Shown: in pieces, positions 1 to 6,689 of the stretch
Layout of the letters: each line of letters opens with the position of its first letter
Numbering within the stretch: position 1 is the stretch's first letter
DNA from: an uncultured Collinsella sp.
GTDB lineage: Bacteria > Actinomycetota > Coriobacteriia > Coriobacteriales > Coriobacteriaceae
DNA length: 17,914 nt
Reading direction: 5' to 3'
Assembly (NCBI GenBank): GCA_900757705.1
Contig: CAAEOW010000183.1
Coordinates: forward strand, 1 to 17,914
Program-made: the position numbers and the translations under genes
Notes under the pieces: generated by a model
The model's input: the letters and a program-made list of their open reading frames with translations, nothing else
What the model was told of the DNA's origin: nothing
Database searches by the model: none

Positions 1-222
1 AAGTGTGGCAACAATATTGTATTAAAAAAATCGTTTTATGGTTGTTCAAATTATCCTGAATGTAAGTTTACTTTAGCTGAACATTTTAGAAAGAAAAACA
101 CTGCATATCCGGTGCCGAGTCTCTGGAATGCCTCGCTCACGTTGGCATCTGGGTCATCGAGTAACAGGTGCGTATGGTTGTCCATTAGACACCATGCCAA
201 GAGGCGCATGTGGTGGCGTTGA
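1..222 (+). CDS. 3' end of a C4 zinc-finger (topoisomerase-type) protein, fused to host DNA
   Basis: Frame +1 is open from the window edge to a TGA at 220-222. The first ~31 codons read as the second half of a topoisomerase-type C4 zinc finger: KCG at residues 1-3, then GCSNYPECK with cysteines at residues 15 and 21. This module binds single-stranded DNA at the C-terminus of type IA topoisomerases and also occurs at the end of some NERD-domain nucleases. Codons up to about base 92 are almost all A/T-ending (att, tta, aaa, ttt), unlike every other gene here. After that the frame runs antisense through a broken transposase gene, so residues from about 31 onward are probably not native. The fragment looks imported, perhaps from a conjugative or mobilizable element of a low-GC host. 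A chimeric assembly join is the alternative. Confidence concerns the domain, not the parent protein. Confidence 0.6.
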   Translation, partial: KCGNNIVLKKSFYGCSNYPECKFTLAEHFRKKNTAYPVPSLWNASLTLASGSSSNRCVWLSIRHHAKRRMWWR

Positions 223-353
223 AACGACCTGTTGAGTAGATTGAGATAGTAAAGCCTATCTTCGGCGTCCTCGAAGATCTGCTGTCCGCCGGCGCCCTTT
301 TGAACCACGTGATAGCATCCTTTTTCCGTTAGGGTTCGTGGGCCTCGTGACAT
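51..353 (-). pseudogene. REP-associated tyrosine transposase (RAYT, IS200-like), C-terminally truncated
   Basis: RAYTs are single-domain HUH nucleases related to IS200 TnpA that cut and join at REP hairpins. The preferred start is the ATG at 353, giving MSRGPRTLTEKGCYHVVQKG, the usual N-terminus of this family, behind GGAGG on the minus strand. An upstream in-frame ATG at 401 has no such support. The HUH motif is visible as MDNHTHLLL. The family fold breaks at GYAVFF, where a residue such as Asn and about 100 more residues, including the catalytic Tyr helix, would normally follow. Instead 14 AT-rich codons lead to TAA at 51-53. The protein therefore lacks its nucleophile and should be inactive. 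The break falls at roughly bases 89-95, exactly where base composition shifts. Confidence 0.82.
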
Positions 354-407
354 AGATCCTCCAAAGTATCGGTCTGTCGACTGGACTTTAAGGATAAGCA
401 TGGGAAG

Positions 408-441
408 GCCGAGCTCTGCTGATGTGATCGCAGAACTCGGC
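408..441. repeat. 12-bp-arm hairpin upstream of the RAYT remnant
   Basis: Arms GCCGAGCTCTGC (408-419) and GCAGAACTCGGC (430-441) pair at 11 of 12 positions around a 10-base loop. There is no U-tract on either side, so it is not a typical terminator. Its place just upstream of a RAYT gene fits a REP-like hairpin of the kind RAYTs process, but only one copy is seen here. Confidence 0.45.
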
Positions 442-461
442 GAACGGGTGAGCGGTCAGAG

Positions 462-492
462 GTAGATTTTAAGGCATGTCCCAAAAATCTAC
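462..492 (-). terminator. Weak hairpin overlapping the nitroreductase stop codon
   Basis: GTAGATTTT (462-470) pairs with AAAAATCTAC (483-492), with partial extension through AGG/CCC. On the minus strand the stem begins at the TAG stop of the nitroreductase gene. It is A/T-rich and lacks a classic GC core, so termination function is tentative. Confidence 0.3.
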
Positions 493-1019
493 TTGAGGAG
501 GAAGTCGGAGAGGGGAATGGTGCGGGCCTCGCGATGCTCGGGATCGGCGATGTGGTCGGCAGGATAGCCGCAGACGAGCATGTGATAGGGATAGATGCCT
601 TCGGGCAGGCTGAACTGCTCACAGGCCACCTCGGGCTTAAAATGGCACACCCAACACGTACCCAGGCCCTGCTCCTTCGCCTCCATCATCATTTGATCGC
701 ACACGATCGAGGTGTCGATCTCGCTGGAGTTCATCTGGTCATACGGGCGCACCCAGGCGTCATCGGTAACGCTGCAGATAAGGAAGATAAGCGGCGCCCC
801 AAAGATAGACCCATCACGAGCAAAGCGCGGCTGACAAGCAGCAGCCTTTTCCAACAACTCCGGAGTATCAAGCACCATCACACGGCTTGGATGATTATTG
901 CAAGCAGAAGGAGCAATACGCCCCGCCTCAACAACGGCATCCACCACCGACTGCTCAACAGGACGGTCCTCAAACGAACGACAAGAATACCGAGACCGAG
1001 CCAGATCCAAATACGACAT
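489..1019 (-). CDS. Nitroreductase family protein
   Basis: A 176-residue FMN-dependent oxidoreductase of the nitroreductase superfamily, which transfers electrons from NAD(P)H to nitro compounds, quinones or flavins as a cytoplasmic dimer. The family signatures are clear: SRYSCRSFEDRPVE near the N-terminus, where the Arg/Ser residues bind the FMN phosphate, then APSACNNHPSRV, and the C-terminal GYPAD segment. Length is typical of the compact subgroup. I chose ATG 1019 because GGAGGG lies 8 bases upstream and the protein then begins right at the family motif; an in-frame ATG at 1082 would add an unrelated tail. The substrate cannot be told from sequence. The gene stands alone, with a divergent or empty neighbourhood upstream. 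Codons in the 5' third (bases ~880-1019) are T- and G-ending, unlike the C/G-ending 3' part. Confidence 0.88.
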   Translation of the reverse strand: MSYLDLARSRYSCRSFEDRPVEQSVVDAVVEAGRIAPSACNNHPSRVMVLDTPELLEKAAACQPRFARDGSIFGAPLIFLICSVTDDAWVRPYDQMNSSEIDTSIVCDQMMMEAKEQGLGTCWVCHFKPEVACEQFSLPEGIYPYHMLVCGYPADHIADPEHREARTIPLSDFLLK

Positions 1020-1196
1020 AACCAAACCCTCCAAAGTCAGCAAATCAATCCAAAGTAAACCAAAGGGTACCCAAACCCCCATCCACCCAAACGCCCATCA
1101 CAGCCCCAAAGTACCCAATCGGGCATAAAAGGTCGCATCGGTCAAGTCCTCATCGCATTCTAACTATCAGCCAAGGTTCCCAATGGTGGTACCTAA

Positions 1197-1280
1197 GGCG
1201 AAGGCCCGACACCTATTTACTTTCGAACGACTCTGCCATGCAGCCGGAGTGAGAAAGCAAATAGGTGCCGGGCCTTCGCC
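1197..1280. repeat. Long inverted repeat (28-bp arms), element E1
   Basis: Arms at 1197-1224 and 1253-1280 are identical at 26 of 28 positions when inverted, around a 28-base loop. Both differences give U.G wobble pairs in minus-strand RNA and A.C mismatches in plus-strand RNA, so selection or origin on the minus transcript is suggested. That is the direction of the phosphate operon, whose last gene stops 20 bases upstream. There is no U-tract after the stem. The remaining intergenic bases (1020-1196) are C/A-rich on the plus strand; I see only a possible minus-strand -10 (TAGAAT, 1157-1162) for the nitroreductase there. Confidence 0.75.
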
Positions 1281-1300
1281 GGTGGGACGGGTGCCCCCAA

Positions 1301-1924
1301 TTAACTGTTCTTCATGACAATCGAATCCACTACATCGGCCACATTCTCACAGCAGTCAGCGCAGTACTCCAGGAAGGCGTAGACGTCACGCCAGGCGATG
1401 ACCTCGAGCGGATCCTTGCCGTTGACATGCAGGTTGCGCATAGCGTTGATGTAGAGCTCGTCGGCCTCGGACTCGATCGTGTTGATCTGGATGACGAGTT
1501 CGCGCAGGGTCTTGGACTTGCGGTAGTTGGGTAGCTCGACCATCAGGTCCTTCATGGCGCGGCAGGCGTCGGTCACCTTGTGGGCGATCACGATGGCATC
1601 GGGATGGATGCTCTGGATGTTGGTGAAGTAGACGCGCTGCACGACGCCCTCGATACGGTCGAGCACGGTGTCGAGCGAGCAGCTCATCAGGTCCAGGTCC
1701 TCGCGCTCAAGCGGGGTGATAAAGGCCGTGAGCAGGGCGTCCTCAAGCTCATGGTGCTTCTTGTCGGCCGCATGCTCAATCGCATGCATCTCCTCGAGCA
1801 TGTCGTGGATCTGCGCGGGATCAAAGTTCTCGAAAATCTTGATGAGCAACTCTGCGGCCTGGACAGCAAGGTCGGCGCAGGCGACGTAGTTGTCAAAGTA
1901 GAACGAATCGGGTTTCTTTGCCAT
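1301..1924 (-). CDS. DUF47 / PhoU-like protein (phosphate transport accessory)
   Basis: A 207-residue, all-helical, charged protein of the DUF47 family (PhoU-related), which accompanies PiT-type phosphate permeases and is thought to modulate them. Visible hallmarks are the N-terminal FDNYVACADLAVQAAELL helix, the EMHAIEHAADKKHHEL segment with the conserved His/Glu/Asp cluster, LEREDLDLMSCSLDTVLDRIE in the middle (the family's PxxREDxxxLxxxLDxxxDxIE motif), and the C-terminal WRDVYAFLEYCADCCENVADVVDSIVMK. Length matches the family. ATG 1924 has GAAAGGA 7 bases upstream. It lies 67 bases downstream of the permease gene on the same strand, so the two are almost certainly co-transcribed. The protein should act in the cytoplasm, possibly at the membrane with the permease. 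Confidence 0.92.
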   Translation of the reverse strand: MAKKPDSFYFDNYVACADLAVQAAELLIKIFENFDPAQIHDMLEEMHAIEHAADKKHHELEDALLTAFITPLEREDLDLMSCSLDTVLDRIEGVVQRVYFTNIQSIHPDAIVIAHKVTDACRAMKDLMVELPNYRKSKTLRELVIQINTIESEADELYINAMRNLHVNGKDPLEVIAWRDVYAFLEYCADCCENVADVVDSIVMKNS

Positions 1925-1991
1925 GAGTGGGTCCTTTCGAGGCGAAGACGGGTGGGCGAAGTATTACGGTCCGGATGGACGCTCGGTTTGA

Positions 1992-3041
1992 CTAGATGAA
2001 CATCATGAACAGCTTGGCCATGACAAAGCTGATGAGTCCGCAGGCGGGGAAGGTGAAGAACCAGGTGAACATCATGTCCTTGACCACGCCAAAGTTGATG
2101 GCCGAAAGGCGCTTGACGGCGCCGACGCCCATGATGGCGCAGGTCTTGATGTGGGTGGAGGACACAGGGATACCGGTAAGGGTGGCAAGCAGCAGATTCG
2201 CGGCGCCTGCGAGGTCGGCGGAGAAGCCCTGATACTTCTCGAGCTTGACCATGCTCTGGCCGACGGACTTGATGATGCGCTCGCCGCCCACGCTGGTGCC
2301 GATGCCCATGGTGGCCGAGCACAGCAGCATGATCCAGATGGGGATGCCGGCATCGCCGACGCTCGTCTGGCCGCTGGCAAAGGCCACGCCTAAAAAGAGC
2401 ACGCCGATGAACTTCTGTCCATCCTGCGCGCCGTGCATAAAGCTCATGGCCGCAGCGCTCGCGATCTGAGCGTATTTAAAGAAGACGTTTGCACGTCGCC
2501 TATTGGCGGCGGCAAACAGAATCGAGACGAGTTTGCACAGGATCCAGCCCATGACAAAACCCAGACCGATGGAGAGCGCCAGGCCGTAGATGACCTTCAT
2601 CCACTCGTGGACGTTGACGCTGTTCGCGCCGCCGAGGGCGATAGCGGCACCGGTCAGGCCGGCGATAAGACTGTGGCTTTGCGAGGTGGGGATGCCAAAA
2701 CGCGATGCCGTGGCACCGTAGACGACAATGGAGAACAGAGCCGCGCAGAGGCACGCAAGCGCCATGGTGCTGTTTCCGCCAAAGTCGACGATATGTGAGA
2801 TGGTGTTGGCGACGCTCGCGTTAAAGTGCGTCATGATGAGCACGCCCAAGAAGTTGAATGCGGCGCTCATGAGAATGGCGGCGCGGGCGGGCATGCAACG
2901 CGTAGTGACGCAGGTCGCGATGGCGTTGGGCGCGTCGGTCCATCCGTTGACGAAGATGGCGCCGAGCGCGAGAATCACGGTGACGGCAAGGACTGGGTTC
3001 GACACAATTTGGCCGAGGAAGGTTGAGAACGTTACGTCCAT
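1992..3041 (-). CDS. pit: Inorganic phosphate transporter, PiT family
   Basis: A 349-residue integral membrane symporter that imports inorganic phosphate (as metal phosphate or with H+/Na+). Both PHO-4 signature repeats are recognisable: NGWTDAPNAIAT near residue 32 and MHGAQDGQKFIG in the second half, corresponding to the family's NGxNDxxNAIA and HGxNDxQK motifs. About ten hydrophobic segments are seen, split by a charged loop around LCKLVSILFAAANRRRANVFFK, the usual domain boundary. Length is in the short bacterial range. ATG 3041 is the first in-frame start; the ribosome-binding signal (GAGAAAG) is weak. The DUF47 gene follows. The 5' region (3042-3204) is AT-richer and contains TATCAT/TACGAT-like -10 candidates, but no convincing -35. 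Confidence 0.93.
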   Translation of the reverse strand: MDVTFSTFLGQIVSNPVLAVTVILALGAIFVNGWTDAPNAIATCVTTRCMPARAAILMSAAFNFLGVLIMTHFNASVANTISHIVDFGGNSTMALACLCAALFSIVVYGATASRFGIPTSQSHSLIAGLTGAAIALGGANSVNVHEWMKVIYGLALSIGLGFVMGWILCKLVSILFAAANRRRANVFFKYAQIASAAAMSFMHGAQDGQKFIGVLFLGVAFASGQTSVGDAGIPIWIMLLCSATMGIGTSVGGERIIKSVGQSMVKLEKYQGFSADLAGAANLLLATLTGIPVSSTHIKTCAIMGVGAVKRLSAINFGVVKDMMFTWFFTFPACGLISFVMAKLFMMFI

Positions 3042-3172
3042 ATATGGGCTTTCTCGAAGTTTGCAGACACGTTACAAAAACATGATAAATCGTATCACCT
3101 CCTGTGGGTTTCTTTACCGAGTTCTGATGGGAGAAGTGAATTTTTTGGCACTAAAATTGAATATTAGCCCTG

Positions 3173-3201
3173 TTGACCGCGGGTATTCTTTTTGCTAACA
3201 C
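3173..3201 (+). promoter_or_regulatory. Possible sigma-A-type promoter upstream of the small hypothetical gene
   Basis: TTGACC (3173-3178) and TAACAC (3196-3201) are separated by 17 bases. The -35 is good and the -10 is poor. A second, better candidate lies further downstream, so this may be a minor promoter or chance. Confidence 0.3.
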
Positions 3202-3254
3202 GCCATGAGGACACGTGTGCGCGCCCCAACACCCCAAAACCACAGTCTGTTCGC

Positions 3255-3291
3255 TTTACAACATACAAACATGCGTTCGATAATAGAGGGC
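3255..3291 (+). promoter_or_regulatory. Promoter placing the start site on the ATG (leaderless transcript)
   Basis: TTTACA (3255-3260) and GATAAT (3279-3284) are 18 bases apart, each one base from consensus. Transcription would begin at about 3291, one base before ATG 3292, leaving no 5' UTR. Confidence 0.5.
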
Positions 3292-3630
3292 ATGGAATAT
3301 CGACAGACAGACGGCAAAACTCGGCGCGTGCACAAGCAGTATGTGGACGTCGTAGCTCGCATCCTCGCGGGCGGACAGGTCGTGCCGGTCACCGTCTGCT
3401 GGGTCGACGGCCGTTGTTTTACGATCGACGAAATTATCTCGACCACCGGGTTTGGCCTGATGGTCCACGGCATCCGTACGGCAACATATAAGGTGCGTTT
3501 TGGCGGGCACGCGACCGAGTTGTATCTGGAGGACCAGACGCGCGAGCGGGTGGACGGCTCGCAGGCGCACGTGATGCGTTGGTGGGTCTGGGCCTTTGAC
3601 CGCACGCTTGAGGGCGAGCGCCGTAGGTAA
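3292..3630 (+). CDS. Hypothetical protein, 112 residues
   Basis: A small basic protein with no signal peptide or membrane segment. It begins MEYRQTDGKTRRVHKQYVDV; its middle (VPVTVCWVDGRCFTIDEI followed by ELYLED and RWWVWAFDRTLE) has the alternating pattern of a small beta-barrel and loosely resembles the uncharacterised DUF6504-type domain. I do not assign a function. The start is a judgement: the frame is open back to ATG 3205, but the residues before 3292 look non-conserved and lack a ribosome-binding site. ATG 3292 has GAGGG only one base away, too close to serve, yet a good promoter points to exactly that base. The gene is divergent from the pit operon and is followed 79 bases later by the BI-1 family gene on the same strand. 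Confidence 0.65.
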   Translation: MEYRQTDGKTRRVHKQYVDVVARILAGGQVVPVTVCWVDGRCFTIDEIISTTGFGLMVHGIRTATYKVRFGGHATELYLEDQTRERVDGSQAHVMRWWVWAFDRTLEGERRR

Positions 3631-3709
3631 GGACGCGCGGCATTCGGGTACAATGGCAGGAATCTTGTCACCTACGGCGCTGTCGTGGCGCTTTTTGAAA
3701 GGACGAAGT

Positions 3710-4405
3710 ATGAACGATATCCAGGGCTATCAGAACGGCCCCATCGAGACCGGCGCAAGTCGCGCCAAGGAGATGTCGCCGCGCGCGTACAATCTCGCCA
3801 TGTCTGCCCTGATCTTCTTGGGCTTTTGCGCCATGGGCGCCGGCGCCTACTTTACGAGCACCATGTCGTTTGCGCGCATGATGATGAGCGGTGCCGCCTT
3901 GCCGCTGGTCTTTGGCTCGTTTATTTTGACCATCGTCGGCATGGTCATGATGTCGGCCGCCGCCAGCAAGCAGTCCGTGGGCCTGTCCCTTGTGGGCTAC
4001 GTAATCTTTGCGAGTACCTTTGGCCTGACCGCGTCGTTTGGCCTTGCCAACTACGACCTGCCCACCATCAACACTGCCTTTATCGCCACGGCCGCCATCA
4101 CCTTTGTCTTTGGCGCCTTGGGCGTGACGTTCCCCAAGTTTTTCCAGCGCGTATATGGCATCGGTTTTGGCATTCTGCTCGCCACTATTCTGGTTGAGAT
4201 CGTGCTGATGTTCATGGGCGTCTCGCAGACCATCACCGACCTGATCGTGATCGTGGTGTTCGCCGGCTTTATTGGCTACGACACCTATGTTGCCACGACG
4301 GTGCCGCCCACGCTGCCCAATGCGGTGCTCATGGCATCCAACCTGTTCGTGGACATCATCAATGTGTTCCTGCGCATCCTGAACATCCTTGGTCGTCGCG
4401 ATTAA
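3710..4405 (+). CDS. Bax inhibitor-1 (BI-1/YccA/YetJ) family membrane protein
   Basis: A 231-residue polytopic protein of the transmembrane BAX inhibitor motif family. The Bacillus homologue YetJ is a pH-sensitive calcium leak channel, and Escherichia coli members (YccA, YbhL) interact with membrane proteases. Six to seven hydrophobic segments span roughly residues 28-50, 62-84, 89-110, 120-141, 149-169, 176-197 and 205-226. The two family aspartates of the pore region are present: D191 in FIGYDTYV and D215 in NLFVDIINVFLRIL. The N-terminal 22 residues are polar and cytosolic. ATG 3710 is preceded by AAAGGA at good spacing; upstream in-frame codons overlap the previous gene and were rejected. 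A TACAAT at 3649-3654 could be its -10. A strong terminator follows, so it is probably monocistronic. Confidence 0.92.
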   Translation: MNDIQGYQNGPIETGASRAKEMSPRAYNLAMSALIFLGFCAMGAGAYFTSTMSFARMMMSGAALPLVFGSFILTIVGMVMMSAAASKQSVGLSLVGYVIFASTFGLTASFGLANYDLPTINTAFIATAAITFVFGALGVTFPKFFQRVYGIGFGILLATILVEIVLMFMGVSQTITDLIVIVVFAGFIGYDTYVATTVPPTLPNAVLMASNLFVDIINVFLRILNILGRRD

Positions 4406-4451
4406 AGCGCGGCATCGCGACGCTTCCTGCCGGACACGGTAAAACGATACG

Positions 4452-4480
4452 AAAGGCGGTCCTTCGGGGCCGTCTTTTTT
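4452..4480 (+). terminator. Rho-independent terminator of the BI-1 gene
   Basis: GGCGGTCC (4455-4462), loop TTCG, and GGGCCGTC (4467-4474) form an 8-bp stem with two wobble pairs and a UUCG tetraloop, followed by six T. Confidence 0.88.
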
Positions 4481-4546
4481 GTGCGCGGCGGGGTATCATG
4501 GATGGGAAAAAGCCGATAGCGGCAGCGACAGGAAAGGTGGCCACGT

Positions 4547-5671
4547 ATGGCAGATGTCGACAACAGGAACCGTAACCGCAGGTCTAACCGAGCGGGTCAG
4601 CCCAATCCCAAGCGCGAGGCGCGTGCCAAGGCCGCCGAGCGCCATGTGGCGACTGTGTCCGAGGCCTGCGCCAAGGACATTGAGCGTTCGCTTGCCGGCG
4701 TGCGCGAGTTCGATGGTATGCCTGCCGGCTTTGTCGCGGCGATGAAGGCCAAGACCCAGAAGGCAGCGGCTGCCGCTGCCGCGGAGCCGGTTGCCGAGGT
4801 TGTGGAGGCCGACGCTGCCGAGGTGGAGACTGCGGTCGAGCCCGAGGTGGCACCCGAGTCCACCGAGTCGGCTGACGAAGCCGAGTCCGCGCCCGCGGAG
4901 GAGGCTGCTCCGGTCCTGCCTGAGGTCACTGTGCTTGATGCCTCCGCTACGCAGGCAATCCTCGATAACGGCCGCGGCTATGCGCAGTTCTGCGATATGG
5001 CCGTGCTTGCCTTTGCCTCGTTTACCAATCCGGGCGGCGGCTATATCCAGGGCTACCTGGGCCAGGAGGCCACGCTCTGCGCCGATTCGTACCTGTACAA
5101 CGTGCTCGACAAGCAGCGCAAGTGGTACGGCGAGAACCGTCGCCGCAACATCAACTGCGAGCTGTACCGCAATCGTGCGCTGGTGGTGCCCGCCGTGCGC
5201 TTCGACCGCAACCACGTGCACGCATACGCCGATGTAATCGTCGCCGCCGCGCCTAACGTCAAGCGTGCCCGTCAGGAGTACCGCGTGAGCGACGACGCCC
5301 TGTTGGATGCCCTGCGCGACCGTATCCGCTTTGTCCTTGCCATCTGCGATGAGCTGGGTCGCGAGAAGCTCGTGCTGGGTGCTTGGGGCTGCGACAACAA
5401 CGGCTTTGACGCCGAGGCCGTGGCAGAGCTCTTCCGCGAGGAGCTCGCATCGGGCGACTTCAAGGTCAAGCAGGTGTTCTTTGCCGTGCCTTCTACGCGC
5501 TGGGATGAGGACTTCGCCAAGTTTGAGCACGTGTTGGCACGCTTCCCCGAGCGTAACGAGGAGTCCTATGCTCAGGTTGCCGCCCGCGCCGCGGCCGCCC
5601 GTGCCGCCGAGCAGGCTCAGGCCGCTGCCGAGGACGATGAGGATGACGACGACTGGCGCAAGTACCTGTAA
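4547..5671 (+). CDS. Microbial PARG-like (TIGR02452-type) macrodomain protein with altered catalytic motif
   Basis: A 374-residue protein. Residues 1-70 are basic and helical. Residues 71-125 form an Ala/Glu-rich, probably disordered linker. Residues 126-335 resemble the microbial poly(ADP-ribose) glycohydrolase domain, and the tail (346-374) is Ala- then Asp/Glu-rich, ending RKYL. Domain landmarks are AVLAFASFTNPGGGYIQG (GGG at 163-165), LCADSYLYNVL, and KLVLGAWGCDNNGFD (276-288), matching the family's LGAxGCGxFxN loop. The signature GGG-x(6-8)-QEE reads GGG...QEA: E174 is kept, but the residue equivalent to the catalytic second glutamate is A175. It may bind ADP-ribose without efficient hydrolysis, or use another residue. 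ATG 4547 has AGGAAAGG upstream. The gene is bracketed by terminators and so is monocistronic. Family assignment is good; activity is open. Confidence 0.8.
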   Translation: MADVDNRNRNRRSNRAGQPNPKREARAKAAERHVATVSEACAKDIERSLAGVREFDGMPAGFVAAMKAKTQKAAAAAAAEPVAEVVEADAAEVETAVEPEVAPESTESADEAESAPAEEAAPVLPEVTVLDASATQAILDNGRGYAQFCDMAVLAFASFTNPGGGYIQGYLGQEATLCADSYLYNVLDKQRKWYGENRRRNINCELYRNRALVVPAVRFDRNHVHAYADVIVAAAPNVKRARQEYRVSDDALLDALRDRIRFVLAICDELGREKLVLGAWGCDNNGFDAEAVAELFREELASGDFKVKQVFFAVPSTRWDEDFAKFEHVLARFPERNEESYAQVAARAAAARAAEQAQAAAEDDEDDDDWRKYL

Positions 5672-5698
5672 AATCGGTGCGCGTGATGCGACATGCCG

Positions 5699-5729
5699 AG
5701 CCGACGGGGGCTGCTCCCGTCGGCTTTTT
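5699..5729 (+). terminator. Rho-independent terminator of the PARG-like gene
   Basis: AGCCGACGGG (5699-5708) and CCCGTCGGCT (5716-5725) pair perfectly over 10 bp around a 7-base loop, followed by a run of five T. Confidence 0.92.
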
Positions 5730-5748
5730 ACTAAAGGAAGGGCTTACG

Positions 5749-6408
5749 ATGAAAAACGTTCTGTGCTTTGGTGACAGCAACACCTATGGCTATGATCCGG
5801 CTGGTATGCGCGATGGCACTGCGGTGCGCTATGCGCACGATGTGCGCTGGTGCGGCGTGGCGCAGCGTGACCTGGGCGAGGGCTGGCATGTGATTGAGGA
5901 GGGGCTCAACGGTCGCACGACGGTGCGCGACGATATGTGCCATCTGGACACTAACCTCAACGGCATTCGCGCGCTTCCGATGCTGCTCGAGGCCCATAAG
6001 CCGCTGGACGCCATTGTGATCATGCTGGGCACCAACGACTGTAAGACGGTCTTTAACGTGACAGCTTCCGATATTGCCCGTGGCGCCATGGCGCTGATTC
6101 GCGCCGTCCGCGCGTTCCCGTGGACCGACGCTGCGCCTTGTCCGCGCATTCTGCTGATGGCTCCTATCAAGATCAAGCCGCAGATCGCCGATGTGTATAT
6201 GACCGACTTTGACGAGCATTCCGTTGAGGCATCTGAGCATTTTGGCGAGTACTATGCGCACGTGGCCGAGCAGTTTGGCTGCGACTTTTTGAATGCCGCC
6301 GAGTTTGCCGAGCCGGGCGATATCGACTATCTGCATATGATGCCCGAAAGCCATGAGAGCTTGGGACATGCCGTGGCAGCCAAGCTCCAGGACATGCTCG
6401 GTGAGTAG
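5749..6408 (+). CDS. SGNH/GDSL-family hydrolase (arylesterase-like)
   Basis: A 219-residue cytoplasmic SGNH hydrolase, the fold of thioesterase/protease I, arylesterases and acetylxylan esterases. All four blocks are visible: block I CFGDSNTYG with nucleophile S10, block II GLNGRTT, block III LGTNDCK, and block V DYLHMMPESHESLG, where DxxH supplies the Asp and His of the triad. The GDSNTYG form and the conserved WPxxL-like region (here RWCGVAQRDLG) place it near the arylesterases that act on small acyl esters; the real substrate is unknown. No signal peptide is present. ATG 5749 follows AAAGGAAGG, and the frame upstream of it lies inside the preceding terminator, so earlier starts are excluded. 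Downstream lies a perfect-palindrome repeat instead of a classic terminator. Confidence 0.9.
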   Translation: MKNVLCFGDSNTYGYDPAGMRDGTAVRYAHDVRWCGVAQRDLGEGWHVIEEGLNGRTTVRDDMCHLDTNLNGIRALPMLLEAHKPLDAIVIMLGTNDCKTVFNVTASDIARGAMALIRAVRAFPWTDAAPCPRILLMAPIKIKPQIADVYMTDFDEHSVEASEHFGEYYAHVAEQFGCDFLNAAEFAEPGDIDYLHMMPESHESLGHAVAAKLQDMLGE

Positions 6409-6417
6409 CGCGACCCC

Positions 6418-6449
6418 AAGCCACCACAAAGGTACCTTTGCGGTGGCTT
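6418..6449. repeat. 32-bp palindrome at the left end of a composite repeat
   Basis: AAGCCACCACAAAGGT (6418-6433) and ACCTTTGCGGTGGCTT (6434-6449) are inverted copies with one difference, meeting at GGTACC. The left half contains the 19-base motif AGCCACCRCAAAGGTRCCT, which recurs in the same orientation at 6690-6708. As RNA it could form a 15-bp stem downstream of the SGNH gene. Confidence 0.8.
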
Positions 6450-6461
6450 GATTCGTCTGTT

Positions 6462-6680
6462 TGTCTTGATCTGTAACAGTTGTAAGGCCGAAAACGGGCT
6501 AGATGTTACAGATTGAGATAATTTAGGTCGATATCGGTCGTTTGTCTCGATCTGTAACATCTAGGGTCGATTTAGCCGAGTTACTGTTACAGATTGAGAT
6601 TATCTTCTCAGCGGAATTTGAATGTCTCGATCTGTAACAGGTGGGCCGAAAAATGGACTCTAACTGTTACAGATCGAGAT
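6462..6680. repeat. Tandem array of three ~59-bp inverted-repeat units
   Basis: Each unit is a 17-base arm TGTCTYGATCTGTAACA, a 25-base centre, and an inverted arm TGTTACAGATYGAGAT. Units start at 6462, 6543 and 6623, a pitch of 80-81 bases, with 22-base spacers between them. The centres are alignable: units 1 and 3 contain GGCCGAAAA, and unit 2 matches them best when reversed, so orientation alternates. The array and its flanks fill the whole 325-base gap between the SGNH gene and thiD; I see no promoter or ORF in it. Confidence 0.9.
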
Positions 6681-6689
6681 GTTTGTGGG

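Noticed and set aside
1186..1300. tRNA gene in the folded region after the DUF47 gene
   Set aside because: The fold is one long simple hairpin, with no cloverleaf arms or TTCAANNC-type T-loop.
4496..5530. 344-codon minus-strand frame opposite the PARG-like gene
   Set aside because: Antisense shadow rich in His, Leu and Gly repeats; the plus-strand frame has a recognisable domain, a ribosome-binding site and a terminator.
6462..6680. CRISPR array
   Set aside because: The arms alternate in orientation, the spacers are alternately 25 and 22 bases, the 25-base centres share a consensus, and no cas genes are present. Inverted-repeat units explain it better.
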